A stretch of DNA of 64,000 bases from Atlanticothrix silvestris CENA357 (GTDB taxonomy: Bacteria; Cyanobacteriota; Cyanobacteriia; Cyanobacteriales; Nostocaceae): positions 52,780-116,779 of the forward strand of contig NZ_JAECZB010000094.1 of NCBI RefSeq assembly GCF_016056295.1. The letters are read 5' to 3'. Position numbers and translations under genes: made by a program. Below, one piece after another: positions 1 to 8,072 of the stretch; position 1 is the first letter of the stretch, and each line of letters begins with the position of its first letter. The notes beneath the pieces are model-generated. The model was not told the origin of the DNA. It saw nothing but the letters and a program-made list of their open reading frames with translations, and ran no database searches.

Positions 1-19
1 TTTATTTATTAATAACTAC

Positions 20-913
20 GTGCATCTCAGCTTACTAGTAAGCGAATACACAGCAATCAAACAGCTAATATATAGTCAAATAATAAGTGCAATAAGTATT
101 TATACTAATGAGCAAAAAAGCATAAGCATAGATGATAAAAAAAGTCATCTATATAAAGATAGAGATAATAGTCGAATATTATATATCTCAGGTATAGCTT
201 TGGGGGTGTCAAAATCTCATAATCAACAACCTATGGAAGTAGCCAATGGCATTGGCTCTTACTTATCAGAAAACTATAGTGGTGTTTTTAGTATCCAAAT
301 TGTTCCTCCGGGTTGGATTCATTTAGAATTGAGTCCGCCTCTTGTCGCGGCGTGGTTACAAAGTCTTGTAGCGGGGAGTTTAGGGCGAGGAGGGAATACT
401 AAGAAGCAGGAGAGTAAAGAAGAATCATTAATATCTAATGCTCAAATTCTTAATCCTGCTCACTTATTTGCAATTCAATATGCCCATGCGCGTTGCTGCT
501 CACTATTGCTGCTAGCTCATCGAGAAGGATTAATTGAACTCAGGGAACCTTTACCAAATAGTAGCCCAGCTTTTTGGAGTGTAATTTCCCCAGAGCAAAT
601 ACCTTGGCTAGACTCTAATGCCAAACTTTGTCTGAATCATCCAGATGAAAGTCGTCTAATTACCGAGTTAGTGCAAGTGGTAGACGATTTAGAGTTTAAT
701 GATAGAGGTGGTTCGGTGAATTGGGAAAAAGCGGGACTAAATTTGAGTCAAGCGTGGGAAAAATTTTGGTGCAAATGCCGCATTTGGGGTGAGGTTAAAA
801 TTTTATCTCCCGACTTAGCCAAAGCTAGACTGGGATTGTTGATAGCTACTCAGTCTGTATTAAGGTTTTTGCTGGTCGAAAAGCTGGGAGTTTTAGCTCA
901 GATGGAGTTATGA
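20..913 (+). CDS. ArgRS-like DALR anticodon-binding protein, no catalytic domain
   Basis: The protein resembles the two ends of arginyl-tRNA synthetase joined together. Residues about 70-120 look like the N-terminal additional domain (ANGIGSYL, then PPGWIHLEL). From about 145 it resembles the C-terminal DALR anticodon-binding domain, with an NPAHLFAIQYAHAR block as in ArgRS NP..YVQYAHAR and a closing LARLGLL-type helix. The HIGH and KMSK catalytic motifs are absent, so it cannot aminoacylate by the known mechanism. Similar stand-alone DALR proteins are known in cyanobacteria without a firm role; tRNA-Arg binding is inference. The start is GTG at 20, but the frame stays open to the window edge, so a start further upstream is possible. 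Confidence 0.75.
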   Translation: MHLSLLVSEYTAIKQLIYSQIISAISIYTNEQKSISIDDKKSHLYKDRDNSRILYISGIALGVSKSHNQQPMEVANGIGSYLSENYSGVFSIQIVPPGWIHLELSPPLVAAWLQSLVAGSLGRGGNTKKQESKEESLISNAQILNPAHLFAIQYAHARCCSLLLLAHREGLIELREPLPNSSPAFWSVISPEQIPWLDSNAKLCLNHPDESRLITELVQVVDDLEFNDRGGSVNWEKAGLNLSQAWEKFWCKCRIWGEVKILSPDLAKARLGLLIATQSVLRFLLVEKLGVLAQMEL

Positions 914-1102
914 GCCATTAGTGTTAAATCTTGCTGACTAACGAAAAATTATACAATGTTCAATTTGCATTAGACTAACCATTTTATTAAAATAACGGCG
1001 TTTGATTTCTCAACAAACGGTTACGTAATTTTGCTTTGAATAAGCGTGCTATTCCTCAACAGTGTTTTTCACGCACAGAGTAAAAACTTTATATAATATC
1101 TA

Positions 1103-1131
1103 TTGACTCATTTGATCACCTCAGTTATATT
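1103..1131 (+). promoter_or_regulatory. sigma70-type promoter for the Yfr2-like sRNA
   Basis: TTGACT at 1103-1108 and TATATT at 1126-1131 are separated by exactly 17 bases. This predicts a transcript start near 1137-1139, just before the conserved GTGTGAGGAG motif. No coding region follows on this strand before the hairpin at 1158. Confidence 0.65.
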
Positions 1132-1136
1132 TACAG

Positions 1137-1203
1137 GTGTGTGAGGAGCGAACCAGCAAGAGCACCGAGACGAAACACGGCCAGTCGTCGGTGCTCTTTC
1201 TGA
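1137..1203 (+). ncRNA. yfr2: Yfr2-family small RNA (probable)
   Basis: A short transcription unit of about 65 nt lies in an intergenic gap: promoter, an unpaired 5' part with GTGTGAGGAG at 1139-1148, then a strong terminator-like hairpin. The 10-mer is the exact reverse complement of CUCCUCACAC, the conserved core of the cyanobacterial sRNA Yfr1. Yfr2-family RNAs are known to carry a motif nearly complementary to Yfr1 and to occur in almost all cyanobacteria. The hairpin loop also holds GAAACA. Identification as Yfr2 rests on this motif, size and architecture, not on an Rfam search. The likely role is post-transcriptional regulation and cross-talk with Yfr1. Confidence 0.72.
1158..1200 (+). 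terminator. intrinsic terminator hairpin of the Yfr2-like RNA
   Basis: An 11-bp perfect stem (1158-1168 with 1188-1198) extends by 3 bp after one bulged G (1169-1171 with 1184-1186), leaving a 12-nt loop. The downstream sequence is only moderately T-rich (TCTGATTTC). It fits the plus strand better than the minus strand, where no T run follows. Confidence 0.6.
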
Positions 1204-1244
1204 TTTCATCCTGTTTTGCTGAGGACAAATATAAAAAATTGCCC

Positions 1245-2120
1245 TTACGAGAGTAAAAATTTTTTGATTGCAATTGCGGCTCCGTCTTCTTCAACATTAG
1301 GAGCTACCCATTGAGCGATCGCCTGAACTGCCGTTGGTGCGTTGCCCATAGCTACACCAATGCCAGCATACTCCAGCATTTCTAGATCATTGAAATTATC
1401 ACCAATAGTCATAACGTTGGTGCTTTGTAGTCCTAATAATTCTTCAGCTAAATAACGCACAGCAGTTCCTTTGTTAACAGAGGCATTAGTCGCTTCAAAA
1501 AAAGTAGCAACAGATGTTGTTAGATAAAGTTCAGCGGGTGTGTATTGACGACGTAAATTCCCTAATAAATCATTAATCACATCTGTGTCATCGCACAAAG
1601 CTAACACCTTTGTCGGTTCATTATTCAAGACTTGACGTAAATCGCCTACAGGAATTGGAGTAATGCCAGAACGTTGTGCATAAATTTGGGTTTCTCTAGT
1701 TAACTCCCGCACATATAACTGATCATTAATATAGAAGTGAACAGATAAAAGCGATCGCAACTGCGGTTGTTCAAAATAGTCTAGTAGCTGGTGGGCAATT
1801 TCTCTAGAAACAGCCAAATGCCGATGAATTTTTTGATTGATTGGATCTTGAATCCAAGCTCCTTGATAAGCCATTAACGGTAGGACAGAGCTAATTTCTT
1901 GGTGGAAGCGTAAAGCTGAACGATACATACGACCAGTGGCAATTGCCACTCGAATTCCTTGTGCTTGAACGTCTGCGATCGCTTGCTTTACAGGTTTGCT
2001 CAAGGTGTTAGACTCCCCAGAAATGGTACCGTCTATATCTAAAACCAGTAATTTAATATCTTTTGCAGCCATAGCCTGATTACCGATGGAGGCTGATTGA
2101 GCAGCAGATGCTTGTTGCAT
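1245..2120 (-). CDS. Cof-type HAD-IIB hydrolase (sugar-phosphate/flavin phosphatase-like)
   Basis: This is a HAD-superfamily phosphatase of the Cof/IIB class. It shows motif I DIDGT (the two Asp are nucleophile and acid), motif II ATGR, the lysine in NKGTAV, and motif IV GDNFNDLEML. The cap domain lies between motifs II and III. The substrate cannot be told from sequence. The frame is open to an ATG at 2219, but that N-terminal part is not family-like. I prefer ATG 2120, preceded by GGGGA; ATG 2072 (MAAKDIK) is also possible. It lies 34 bases or more downstream of cbiO in the same direction and could be transcribed with the Co/Ni operon. Confidence 0.85.
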   Translation of the reverse strand: MQQASAAQSASIGNQAMAAKDIKLLVLDIDGTISGESNTLSKPVKQAIADVQAQGIRVAIATGRMYRSALRFHQEISSVLPLMAYQGAWIQDPINQKIHRHLAVSREIAHQLLDYFEQPQLRSLLSVHFYINDQLYVRELTRETQIYAQRSGITPIPVGDLRQVLNNEPTKVLALCDDTDVINDLLGNLRRQYTPAELYLTTSVATFFEATNASVNKGTAVRYLAEELLGLQSTNVMTIGDNFNDLEMLEYAGIGVAMGNAPTAVQAIAQWVAPNVEEDGAAIAIKKFLLS

Positions 2121-2254
2121 AAATTCCCCAGGTTTGAACTCCCAGTAAGAGATTAGCAGGCTCTCACCAATATGAGCAGATACAAGGCAGTCCCAACGCC
2201 CATTTTTTATGCCATGCATGAGGCATTGGGCATTGCGGTATCTAATCTAAATAA

Positions 2255-3028
2255 TCACCAATCGACTGGTAAACCCAACTGATCTAAAGTTTTTCCCTCT
2301 TGCAAAAGTGGTTGAATCTGGCCATCTATGGGAATGCGACCACCAGAAAGTACTAAAGCCCGTTGAGTCACTTTTCCCAACCACTGCAATTCATGGGAGG
2401 CAATTAACATCATCTGCACAGGCAACTTTAACAATACTTGAGCTAAATGTCGCCGCCATGCGGGATCAAGACCATTAGTCGGCTCATCTAAAATCAGAAT
2501 TGTAGGCTCTAAGGCCAAAATTGCCGCTAGGGCAGCAAGCCGTCTTTGTCCACCAGAAAGTTCGTGGGCAGAACGGTTGGCATAGGCTTCTAAACCAAAA
2601 TCTGCTAATAGCTGCCGTGCCCGATCAATTGCTACTGCTGGTGGTACGCCGTAATTTCGTGGCCCAAAGGTAATATCTTCTAGTATGGTAGGCATAAACA
2701 GTTGGTCGTTGGCATCTTGAAAGGCAAAGCCGATGTAACGACGCACTTGGGGCAGAGTTTTAGGTTCTACGTGAATGCCATTAATCCAAATTTTGCCTGA
2801 TTGTGGTTGTTTTAAGCCAATCAGGTTCTCTAGCAAGGTACTTTTACCAGACCCAGTTGCCCCCATTAAGGCTACGCGATCGCCTGAGTTTAAGGTAAAA
2901 GAAATGTCTTGCAATACTGGTTCCTGTCGGGAATAAGCATATACCAAATTCTGGACTTCGACTACCGCAGCATGGGGATTAGAAGTTGAAGCTTGGGGAT
3001 TAAAGGTCAAAGATTTCAAGATGCACAA
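2255..3028 (-). CDS. cbiO: ECF-type cobalt/nickel transporter ATPase (operon 1)
   Basis: This is the ATP-binding subunit of a CbiMQO/NikMQO importer. It has Walker A GATGSGKST (about residues 56-64), Q-loop FQDANDQ, signature LSGGQRR, Walker B ILILDEPT and the switch His in ASHELQ. It is the last gene of the cbiM-cbiQ-cbiO unit read leftwards from 4645; 32 bases separate it from cbiQ. The longest frame starts at TTG 3028, and the homologous part begins only near residue 22 (VVEVQNL), so the start is uncertain. Cobalt and nickel importers of this class are not separable from the ATPase alone. Confidence 0.9.
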   Translation of the reverse strand: MCILKSLTFNPQASTSNPHAAVVEVQNLVYAYSRQEPVLQDISFTLNSGDRVALMGATGSGKSTLLENLIGLKQPQSGKIWINGIHVEPKTLPQVRRYIGFAFQDANDQLFMPTILEDITFGPRNYGVPPAVAIDRARQLLADFGLEAYANRSAHELSGGQRRLAALAAILALEPTILILDEPTNGLDPAWRRHLAQVLLKLPVQMMLIASHELQWLGKVTQRALVLSGGRIPIDGQIQPLLQEGKTLDQLGLPVDW

Positions 3029-3060
3029 CTCAAAATTTACAACTTTACTTCCATTAACTG

Positions 3061-3729
3061 TTAGCTGTTAACGGAACTCTGAAGGTAAGAGGTCAGGGTT
3101 AAAAAACTAGCGATCGCTCCAGCGGCTAACAGGGCAAAACGCTCTTTTGGTCTTAATGTCGAATCTACTGGCAGTTTTCCGTTATAACCACGAATTACCA
3201 TTGCTGCATAGACTCGTTCTGCTCTGTCTAGAGTCCGGAGGTACAAGGCTCCAATCATGGCAGCACTAGCATAGCGTAACCATCCGGTTGCACCATTTAG
3301 ACCTCGCAATTGAGCGCTGCGCTGCATCCGTGTGACTTCCGACAGCAAAATTTCTAGATATTGTCCAGCTAATAGTAAATTTTCCTTAATGGGTGCTGGC
3401 ACAGGTAAATTTTTGAGGGCAATACCAAAACTGTGGGGAGGTAAAGTTAACAAAAAACTATTCATGGCGATCAGACATACCAGAGAACGAAACAGCAAAA
3501 AACTGGCTCGCTCCCATCCCAAGGGCAATGCCATGAATGTCAAGAAAATTAATTCGGTACCTAATAATCCTCCCAAATAGCGGACAGGTACACGCAATAT
3601 TCCTGCCCAAACAAGGGCGATCGCAGCATATACAGCTAGCCAAGGCCAAGCATCATACTTGAGTAAGGCTGCTCCCACGACAATGACTAAAGATAGATGC
3701 AAGCGTAACGGCAAAGCAATTTTAAGCAT
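3061..3729 (-). CDS. cbiQ: ECF-type cobalt/nickel transporter T component (operon 1)
   Basis: A hydrophobic protein with several membrane segments and the two Arg-Gly coupling motifs typical of CbiQ/EcfT proteins (AQLRGLNG and VIRGYNG), which contact the ATPase. Its start overlaps the end of cbiM by 8 bases, indicating translational coupling. At 222 residues it is near the usual family length. It forms the membrane core that links the substrate-specific CbiM to CbiO. Confidence 0.88.
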   Translation of the reverse strand: MLKIALPLRLHLSLVIVVGAALLKYDAWPWLAVYAAIALVWAGILRVPVRYLGGLLGTELIFLTFMALPLGWERASFLLFRSLVCLIAMNSFLLTLPPHSFGIALKNLPVPAPIKENLLLAGQYLEILLSEVTRMQRSAQLRGLNGATGWLRYASAAMIGALYLRTLDRAERVYAAMVIRGYNGKLPVDSTLRPKERFALLAAGAIASFLTLTSYLQSSVNS

Positions 3730-4645
3730 TCTTTGGTTTCACCACCTTGGCAATTCCAAAGGCAACAGCAAAGCAAACCGCAGATCCAACTAAACCAGCA
3801 AGACTCGCACCAATTTGCCCTAAGCCTTCAATCCCATAGTCAGCTAGAGGCGTTGGTACAGTTACCCGCACCTGATCAGCTAAGTCAATAAAGCCAATGT
3901 TTTCGGCAACCCTTTCCAAACCGTCGGGCCATGCTGAGGCGAACAATGACAGCACGCCGGCAATTAGGAAAATGCTGACAACAGGAACTAACCACCCTTT
4001 AAACTGCTGTTGTTCTCCTGGTAATAAATCTGGTCTGGCTGTGGCTAGATAAGCCAGTACACCTCCAGTAATTAGCCCTTCACCGATGCCAATCAAAATA
4101 TGCACACCAGTCATGGCTGGCAAAACTACGGCTAAGGATGCTGTCCCAGAAAGGGCTAACTCAATGGCACAAGCTACAGATGCTACGACTACACTGACAG
4201 CAGCGGCAATGCCAGCAGCTAGAGGTAAACGACCTTTAGACCCTCCGAATAGACGCTGCAAGGTTTGGGTTAATACCCAGCCTACCCAAACAGCAATTAC
4301 TCCCGCGTTTAAAATATTTGCACCCAAGGCAGTGATACCACCATCGGCAAACAACACAGCTTGAATAATAAAAACTGTAGCAATGCACAAAATCCCTGCC
4401 CAAGGGCTACCCAAAACGATCGCTGCTAAGGTTCCCCCTAACAAGTGACCGCTAGTACCTCCGGCTACAGGAAAATTGATCATTTGGGCGGCAAAAATAA
4501 AGGCAGTGGTTAAGCCCAGTATCGGGGCGCGACGGATACCAAAAGCCTCTTGCGATCGCCCACAGGCGATAAACAACGCAGCCGCACTTGCCAAGCCGGT
4601 AGCCACTGCTACTGGTGGAGAAACAAAACCATCAGGAATATGCAT
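3722..4645 (-). CDS. cbiM: Cobalt/nickel-specific CbiM/NikM with fused C-terminal N-like domain
   Basis: The substrate-binding membrane subunit begins MHIPDG. In this family the processed N-terminus and His2 coordinate the metal. Residues 1-200 form the CbiM core with multiple membrane helices and GGTSGHLLGG. The C-terminal third carries another transmembrane helix, a periplasmic PDGLERVAE segment and a last helix, like a CbiN/NikN (PDGKN) domain fused in one chain. This NikMN-type fusion, unlike the separate cbiN of the second operon, suggests a different metal preference, perhaps nickel; that is inference. It is the first gene of its operon. Confidence 0.88.
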   Translation of the reverse strand: MHIPDGFVSPPVAVATGLASAAALFIACGRSQEAFGIRRAPILGLTTAFIFAAQMINFPVAGGTSGHLLGGTLAAIVLGSPWAGILCIATVFIIQAVLFADGGITALGANILNAGVIAVWVGWVLTQTLQRLFGGSKGRLPLAAGIAAAVSVVVASVACAIELALSGTASLAVVLPAMTGVHILIGIGEGLITGGVLAYLATARPDLLPGEQQQFKGWLVPVVSIFLIAGVLSLFASAWPDGLERVAENIGFIDLADQVRVTVPTPLADYGIEGLGQIGASLAGLVGSAVCFAVAFGIAKVVKPKNA

Positions 4646-5009
4646 GATGTCCCCTATATTGAATGTGTTGGCTCACACAATTTAAATAATATAATTACGG
4701 CATCAAATTAATAGGAAACAAAATTTCTATTCCTTTTTCAATGCCCTATTGGGGGATTTTATAGTGTTACTTAGGGCAGATTCGCAATAAAATCTACGTC
4801 AAATAATATACTTATTTATTAAGTTATTAACTTTTGTTAAGATTATTTTTATTTTAGCACTAAACCTTAGTTAAATCTTTAGATTTTAAAGGATTTTTTC
4901 AGTTAGTCTCCTATTGAAATAGACCCTTATCTATTTACTCAATAAAAATATTAATAATTTTCTAGAAATTCTAAAAGTAAAAGAGTACCAGAGTTGCCAC
5001 TGTTACTAC
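4646..5009 (-). other. Intergenic region upstream of cbiM operon 1
   Basis: A 364-base AT-rich gap with no ORF of interest. It must hold the promoter of cbiMQO (operon 1). A short inverted repeat TGTGT-N6-ACACA lies at 4664-4679, about 20 bases upstream of the cbiM start, and could be an operator or a leader hairpin. I found no cobalamin-riboswitch box. The right end is 3' of the second operon. Confidence 0.4.
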
Positions 5010-5846
5010 CTAAAAATAACGGAACAGTTTCAATATCCTCTGTCGTAACTTTTCTAAAACTGGCCCTTCGTCGGCTAACCCCTCAGCAAATAACATGTCA
5101 TATATCAATGGTACTCCTAACTGTAATTCTTCGAGAATCTCTCGTTGAGCGAATACATCTTGAGGTTGACCCTCTAAGATAAGTTTTCCCCTGTCCATAA
5201 CAAAAAGCCAGTCTGCCCAACGATAAACTAAATCTAGGTCATGGGTTGCCATAAGTATTGTGGTTCCAGACGCATGAATCTTTTTTAGGGTTGCCATTAA
5301 GTTACGAGTATGTAATCTATCTAGATAAGCTGTTGGCTCATCTAGTAACAATAGTTGCGGTTTTAATACCATTACATCAGCAATGGAAACTCGTTTCTTT
5401 TGACCCAAGCTGAGATGATGTACTGGTCTTTCGGCTAATTCGGTGAGTCCAAACTCAACTAAAGCTTGCTCAACTCGCTGTTGAATTTCTACTTGAGGTA
5501 ATCCCAAATTACACAAGCCATAAGAAATATCTTCCTCAACAGTAGAGGCAACTAATTGTTGCTCTGGATCTTGAAATATCAACCCAACTTTTTGGCGCAA
5601 TTCTATCAGAGATTTGCGGTCGTATTGCAAAGGCTTGCTTTGCCAATGGAGATTACCACTATGAGGTTTGTATAAACCATTAGCTAATAAAAATAGTGTG
5701 GTTTTACCGCAACCATTCTGACCAATTAAAGCACATTTTTTCTGGGCTGGAATTCGTAGCGTTAAACCATTTAAAGCTGATTGTCTTGCGCCTGGGTAAG
5801 TATAATGTACTTGTTGAAATTCGAGTAATGATTGCTGCATTATCAT
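5010..5846 (-). CDS. cbiO: ECF-type cobalt transporter ATPase (operon 2)
   Basis: This is the second CbiO-type ATPase. It has Walker A GQNGCGKTT, Q-loop FQDPEQQ, a degenerate signature LSLGQKKR, Walker B LLLLDEPT and ATHDLD switch His. It is the last gene of cbiM-cbiN-cbiQ-cbiO. The frame is open to ATG 5888, but the family part starts at LLEFQQVHY, so ATG 5846 or 5840 is more likely; no clear ribosome site decides. An extra 40 residues follow the usual ATPase end. It is clearly diverged from the operon-1 paralogue, so this is not a recent local duplication. Confidence 0.88.
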   Translation of the reverse strand: MIMQQSLLEFQQVHYTYPGARQSALNGLTLRIPAQKKCALIGQNGCGKTTLFLLANGLYKPHSGNLHWQSKPLQYDRKSLIELRQKVGLIFQDPEQQLVASTVEEDISYGLCNLGLPQVEIQQRVEQALVEFGLTELAERPVHHLSLGQKKRVSIADVMVLKPQLLLLDEPTAYLDRLHTRNLMATLKKIHASGTTILMATHDLDLVYRWADWLFVMDRGKLILEGQPQDVFAQREILEELQLGVPLIYDMLFAEGLADEGPVLEKLRQRILKLFRYF

Positions 5847-5918
5847 ATCATTTTTACAAAAACTTACTGGCTCAAGCCCTGATTTCATATAAAATTATAA
5901 TTATTTAATATTTAATAG

Positions 5919-6716
5919 TTAAAAAATAGAAATATTCCATTCTAATCCTAATAAGATTGCACATCCCATAATCGCTTCCATAGCATATCGCTTAGATAAA
6001 TAATAACGATGAGAATGCCAAAACTGAAATTCGCCCTTAAAACCCCGTGAAGCTAAGCTTAAAGACACTTGACGATAGTTTTCTAAAGTGCGTTTGAGTA
6101 ATTGTCCAATTAATAGAGATAAACTTTTAATGCCGATGTTAAAAGTGCGATAGCCACCACGAGATTGTTGAGCAGTCCATAATTCGACAGATGCGTTTAA
6201 CAAAACGAAAATAAAACGGTACATCAATAATAAAAGGTCTGTTAAAATTACAGGAAATCCGATGCGGCGCAAGGTTTGTAAAAGTTCCGTAAATGGAATA
6301 GTTAACATAATAAAATATAAGCAGGCAAGAGAAGCGATCGCCCGTGTAAAAATCGTTAATCCCTGCTCAATTCCATGATTACTGATGTATAAATAGTAAG
6401 AGCCAATAGTCATCCCAGCTATTGAGTCGCTTTGTATCAAACGCAGATGAGCAATGTTTACGCCATTAATCACTAAAGCAGGTAAACTTGTTAACCAAAA
6501 TAAAGTAGCAACATAAACTAGTTTCAGATAAATTTTAGCGGGGATGCCCGCATAAACAACCGTCCAAGTACTAATCCAGATTGCAATTAAAATCTGAATT
6601 AAAGGATGAGAAAAAGCAGTGATAATTAACAAAGCGATCGCAAACAATAATTTTTGCTCTGGCGCTAACCACCGCAAGCGATTTGTATAAGCCAGAGTAT
6701 CTATTTGCAGAGTCAT
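5919..6716 (-). CDS. cbiQ: ECF-type cobalt transporter T component (operon 2)
   Basis: A multi-helix membrane protein of 265 residues with CbiQ-type Arg-Gly motifs (QQSRGGYR and LASRGFKGE). It overlaps the end of cbiN by 4 bases (ATGA-type coupling) and is followed by cbiO after 30 or more bases. The residues between the two motifs form the coupling helices for the ATPase. The role is metal import together with CbiM and CbiN. Confidence 0.87.
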   Translation of the reverse strand: MTLQIDTLAYTNRLRWLAPEQKLLFAIALLIITAFSHPLIQILIAIWISTWTVVYAGIPAKIYLKLVYVATLFWLTSLPALVINGVNIAHLRLIQSDSIAGMTIGSYYLYISNHGIEQGLTIFTRAIASLACLYFIMLTIPFTELLQTLRRIGFPVILTDLLLLMYRFIFVLLNASVELWTAQQSRGGYRTFNIGIKSLSLLIGQLLKRTLENYRQVSLSLASRGFKGEFQFWHSHRYYLSKRYAMEAIMGCAILLGLEWNISIF

Positions 6717-7015
6717 TCCTTATTCCTTTGCTGCTGGGAACGCCCTTTATATAATCCGATCGCGTAACCAATTACTCCAGCACCCAAAGCTGCTTGAGAA
6801 GAAAATAATAAGCTTTCTACTTCACCACTAGGCGGTTCAAATAAAGGTTTAAACCAAGGTTTATATCCAGGGTGGACTTCATCAATTGCTTCTTCGGCTT
6901 GACCATCTGCACCACCAAATTCTGCCCCACGTACAAATATTAAAGGCGCGACTGCTAAAGTGATCACTGCTAATACCAATAGCCAGTTATTCAATCCTTT
7001 TTTAGACTGATTCAT
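6713..7015 (-). CDS. cbiN: Cobalt transporter accessory protein CbiN
   Basis: A 100-residue protein with an N-terminal membrane helix ([14 protein letters not shown]), a periplasmic loop rich in acidic residues with [11 protein letters not shown], and a C-terminal helix ([15 protein letters not shown]). This is the CbiN topology. CbiN is required with CbiM for cobalt uptake in CbiMNQO systems. Its start overlaps cbiM by 14 bases and its end overlaps cbiQ by 4. Confidence 0.88.
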   Translation of the reverse strand: MNQSKKGLNNWLLVLAVITLAVAPLIFVRGAEFGGADGQAEEAIDEVHPGYKPWFKPLFEPPSGEVESLLFSSQAALGAGVIGYAIGLYKGRSQQQRNKE

Positions 7016-7787
7016 TGCTTTGAGGTTCCCCTTTAATTAATTTTAATAGTTCTAATTCTTGAGGAGTATATGATTGTAGCCAGTTCCACACTAGTACAGT
7101 CAGTAATCCTTCGCTAATTGCCAAAGGAACTTGAGTAATTGCAAAAATTCCGGCAAATTTGGCGAATGAGGCGATAAATCCACCCACTGGTGCAGGGAAA
7201 GCTAGAGCAAGTTGTACTGAAGTAATAACGTAAGTGAGTAAATCTGCCAAAGCTGCTGCTAAAAAAATAGCGATTCTTTGCTTACCGCTTAACCACATCA
7301 TTAGCTGATATATCCAGTAAGCAGCAAATGGCCCAGCGATCGCCATTGAAAAAGCATTTGCTCCCAATGTTGTCAAACCGCCATGCGCTAGTAGCAACGC
7401 TTGAAACAACAAAACTAAAGTTCCTAGCACCGACATTGCCAAAGGCCCAAACAGCACTGCTCCTAATCCTGTCCCTGTAGGATGGGAACAACTACCTGTA
7501 ACTGAAGGCATTTTTAATGCCGATAACACAAAGGTAAAGGCTCCAGCTAATGCCAAAAGTAATTTTAGTTCCGGATTCGCTTGGGTAATTTTAGTTAGCG
7601 ATCGCAATCCTAAAACAAAAAATGGTAACGCTACTATCCACCAAAAAATTGCCCAACTAGCTGGTAAGTAGCCTTCCATAATGTGCATGGCATAGGCTGG
7701 TGTAGTTGCTCCCACAACTAGGTAAAAGCTGAGAACACCCATCAAGATTAGTGATATACGCTTTGATTTGAAAATAATTTTTGACAA
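7002..7787 (-). CDS. cbiM: Cobalt-specific CbiM (operon 2)
   Basis: The protein has a cleavable signal sequence ending TTPAYA, so the mature chain begins MHIMEGYLP, the metal-binding N-terminus of CbiM. Further family marks are [11 protein letters not shown] and [20 protein letters not shown]. Presence of a signal peptide plus a separate CbiN is typical of cobalt CbiM proteins. It is the first gene of the operon. A Fur-family box lies about 60 bases upstream of its start, so metal-dependent repression is plausible. Confidence 0.92.
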   Translation of the reverse strand: MSKIIFKSKRISLILMGVLSFYLVVGATTPAYAMHIMEGYLPASWAIFWWIVALPFFVLGLRSLTKITQANPELKLLLALAGAFTFVLSALKMPSVTGSCSHPTGTGLGAVLFGPLAMSVLGTLVLLFQALLLAHGGLTTLGANAFSMAIAGPFAAYWIYQLMMWLSGKQRIAIFLAAALADLLTYVITSVQLALAFPAPVGGFIASFAKFAGIFAITQVPLAISEGLLTVLVWNWLQSYTPQELELLKLIKGEPQSNESV

Positions 7788-7847
7788 GTTCTATACCTCG
7801 TAAATGTATTTTTAGGACTTATTTTGTATTAGCAAGTTTGATAAATT

Positions 7848-7866
7848 TATGATGATTATCATTATT
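7848..7866. promoter_or_regulatory. Fur-family operator (Fur or Zur box)
   Basis: The 19 bases centred on 7857 match the classical Fur palindrome (GATAAT-GATAAT-C-ATTATC) at 15 of 19 positions with an intact ATGAT-T-ATCAT core. The match to the 7-1-7 cyanobacterial Zur pattern (TGATAAT-N-ATTATCA) is 11 of 14. The box lies 61 bases upstream of minus-strand cbiM and about 207 upstream of the plus-strand oxidase, so it may act on either or both. Confidence 0.5.
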
Positions 7867-8072
7867 ATGGGGTCGCTCAAAGTTAAAATATAAAAGTGCG
7901 TTGAATCATAACACAGTTTTACTTTTTGCCTTGATGTCTCTAAGTTGCTTTCAAGATAGCTTTTGTTCCGAAATAATTAAGAATTATTGACAATAATTCT
8001 TAATTCCGATACTATCCAAATTAATTGCAAAAAATTCGCAATTTTTTCTGCTGCAAAACAGTTAATCATGCC

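Noticed and set aside
7788..8024. Cobalamin riboswitch upstream of cbiM
   Set aside because: Searched by eye for the B12 box and conserved core; none seen. A Fur-family box is the only candidate control site.
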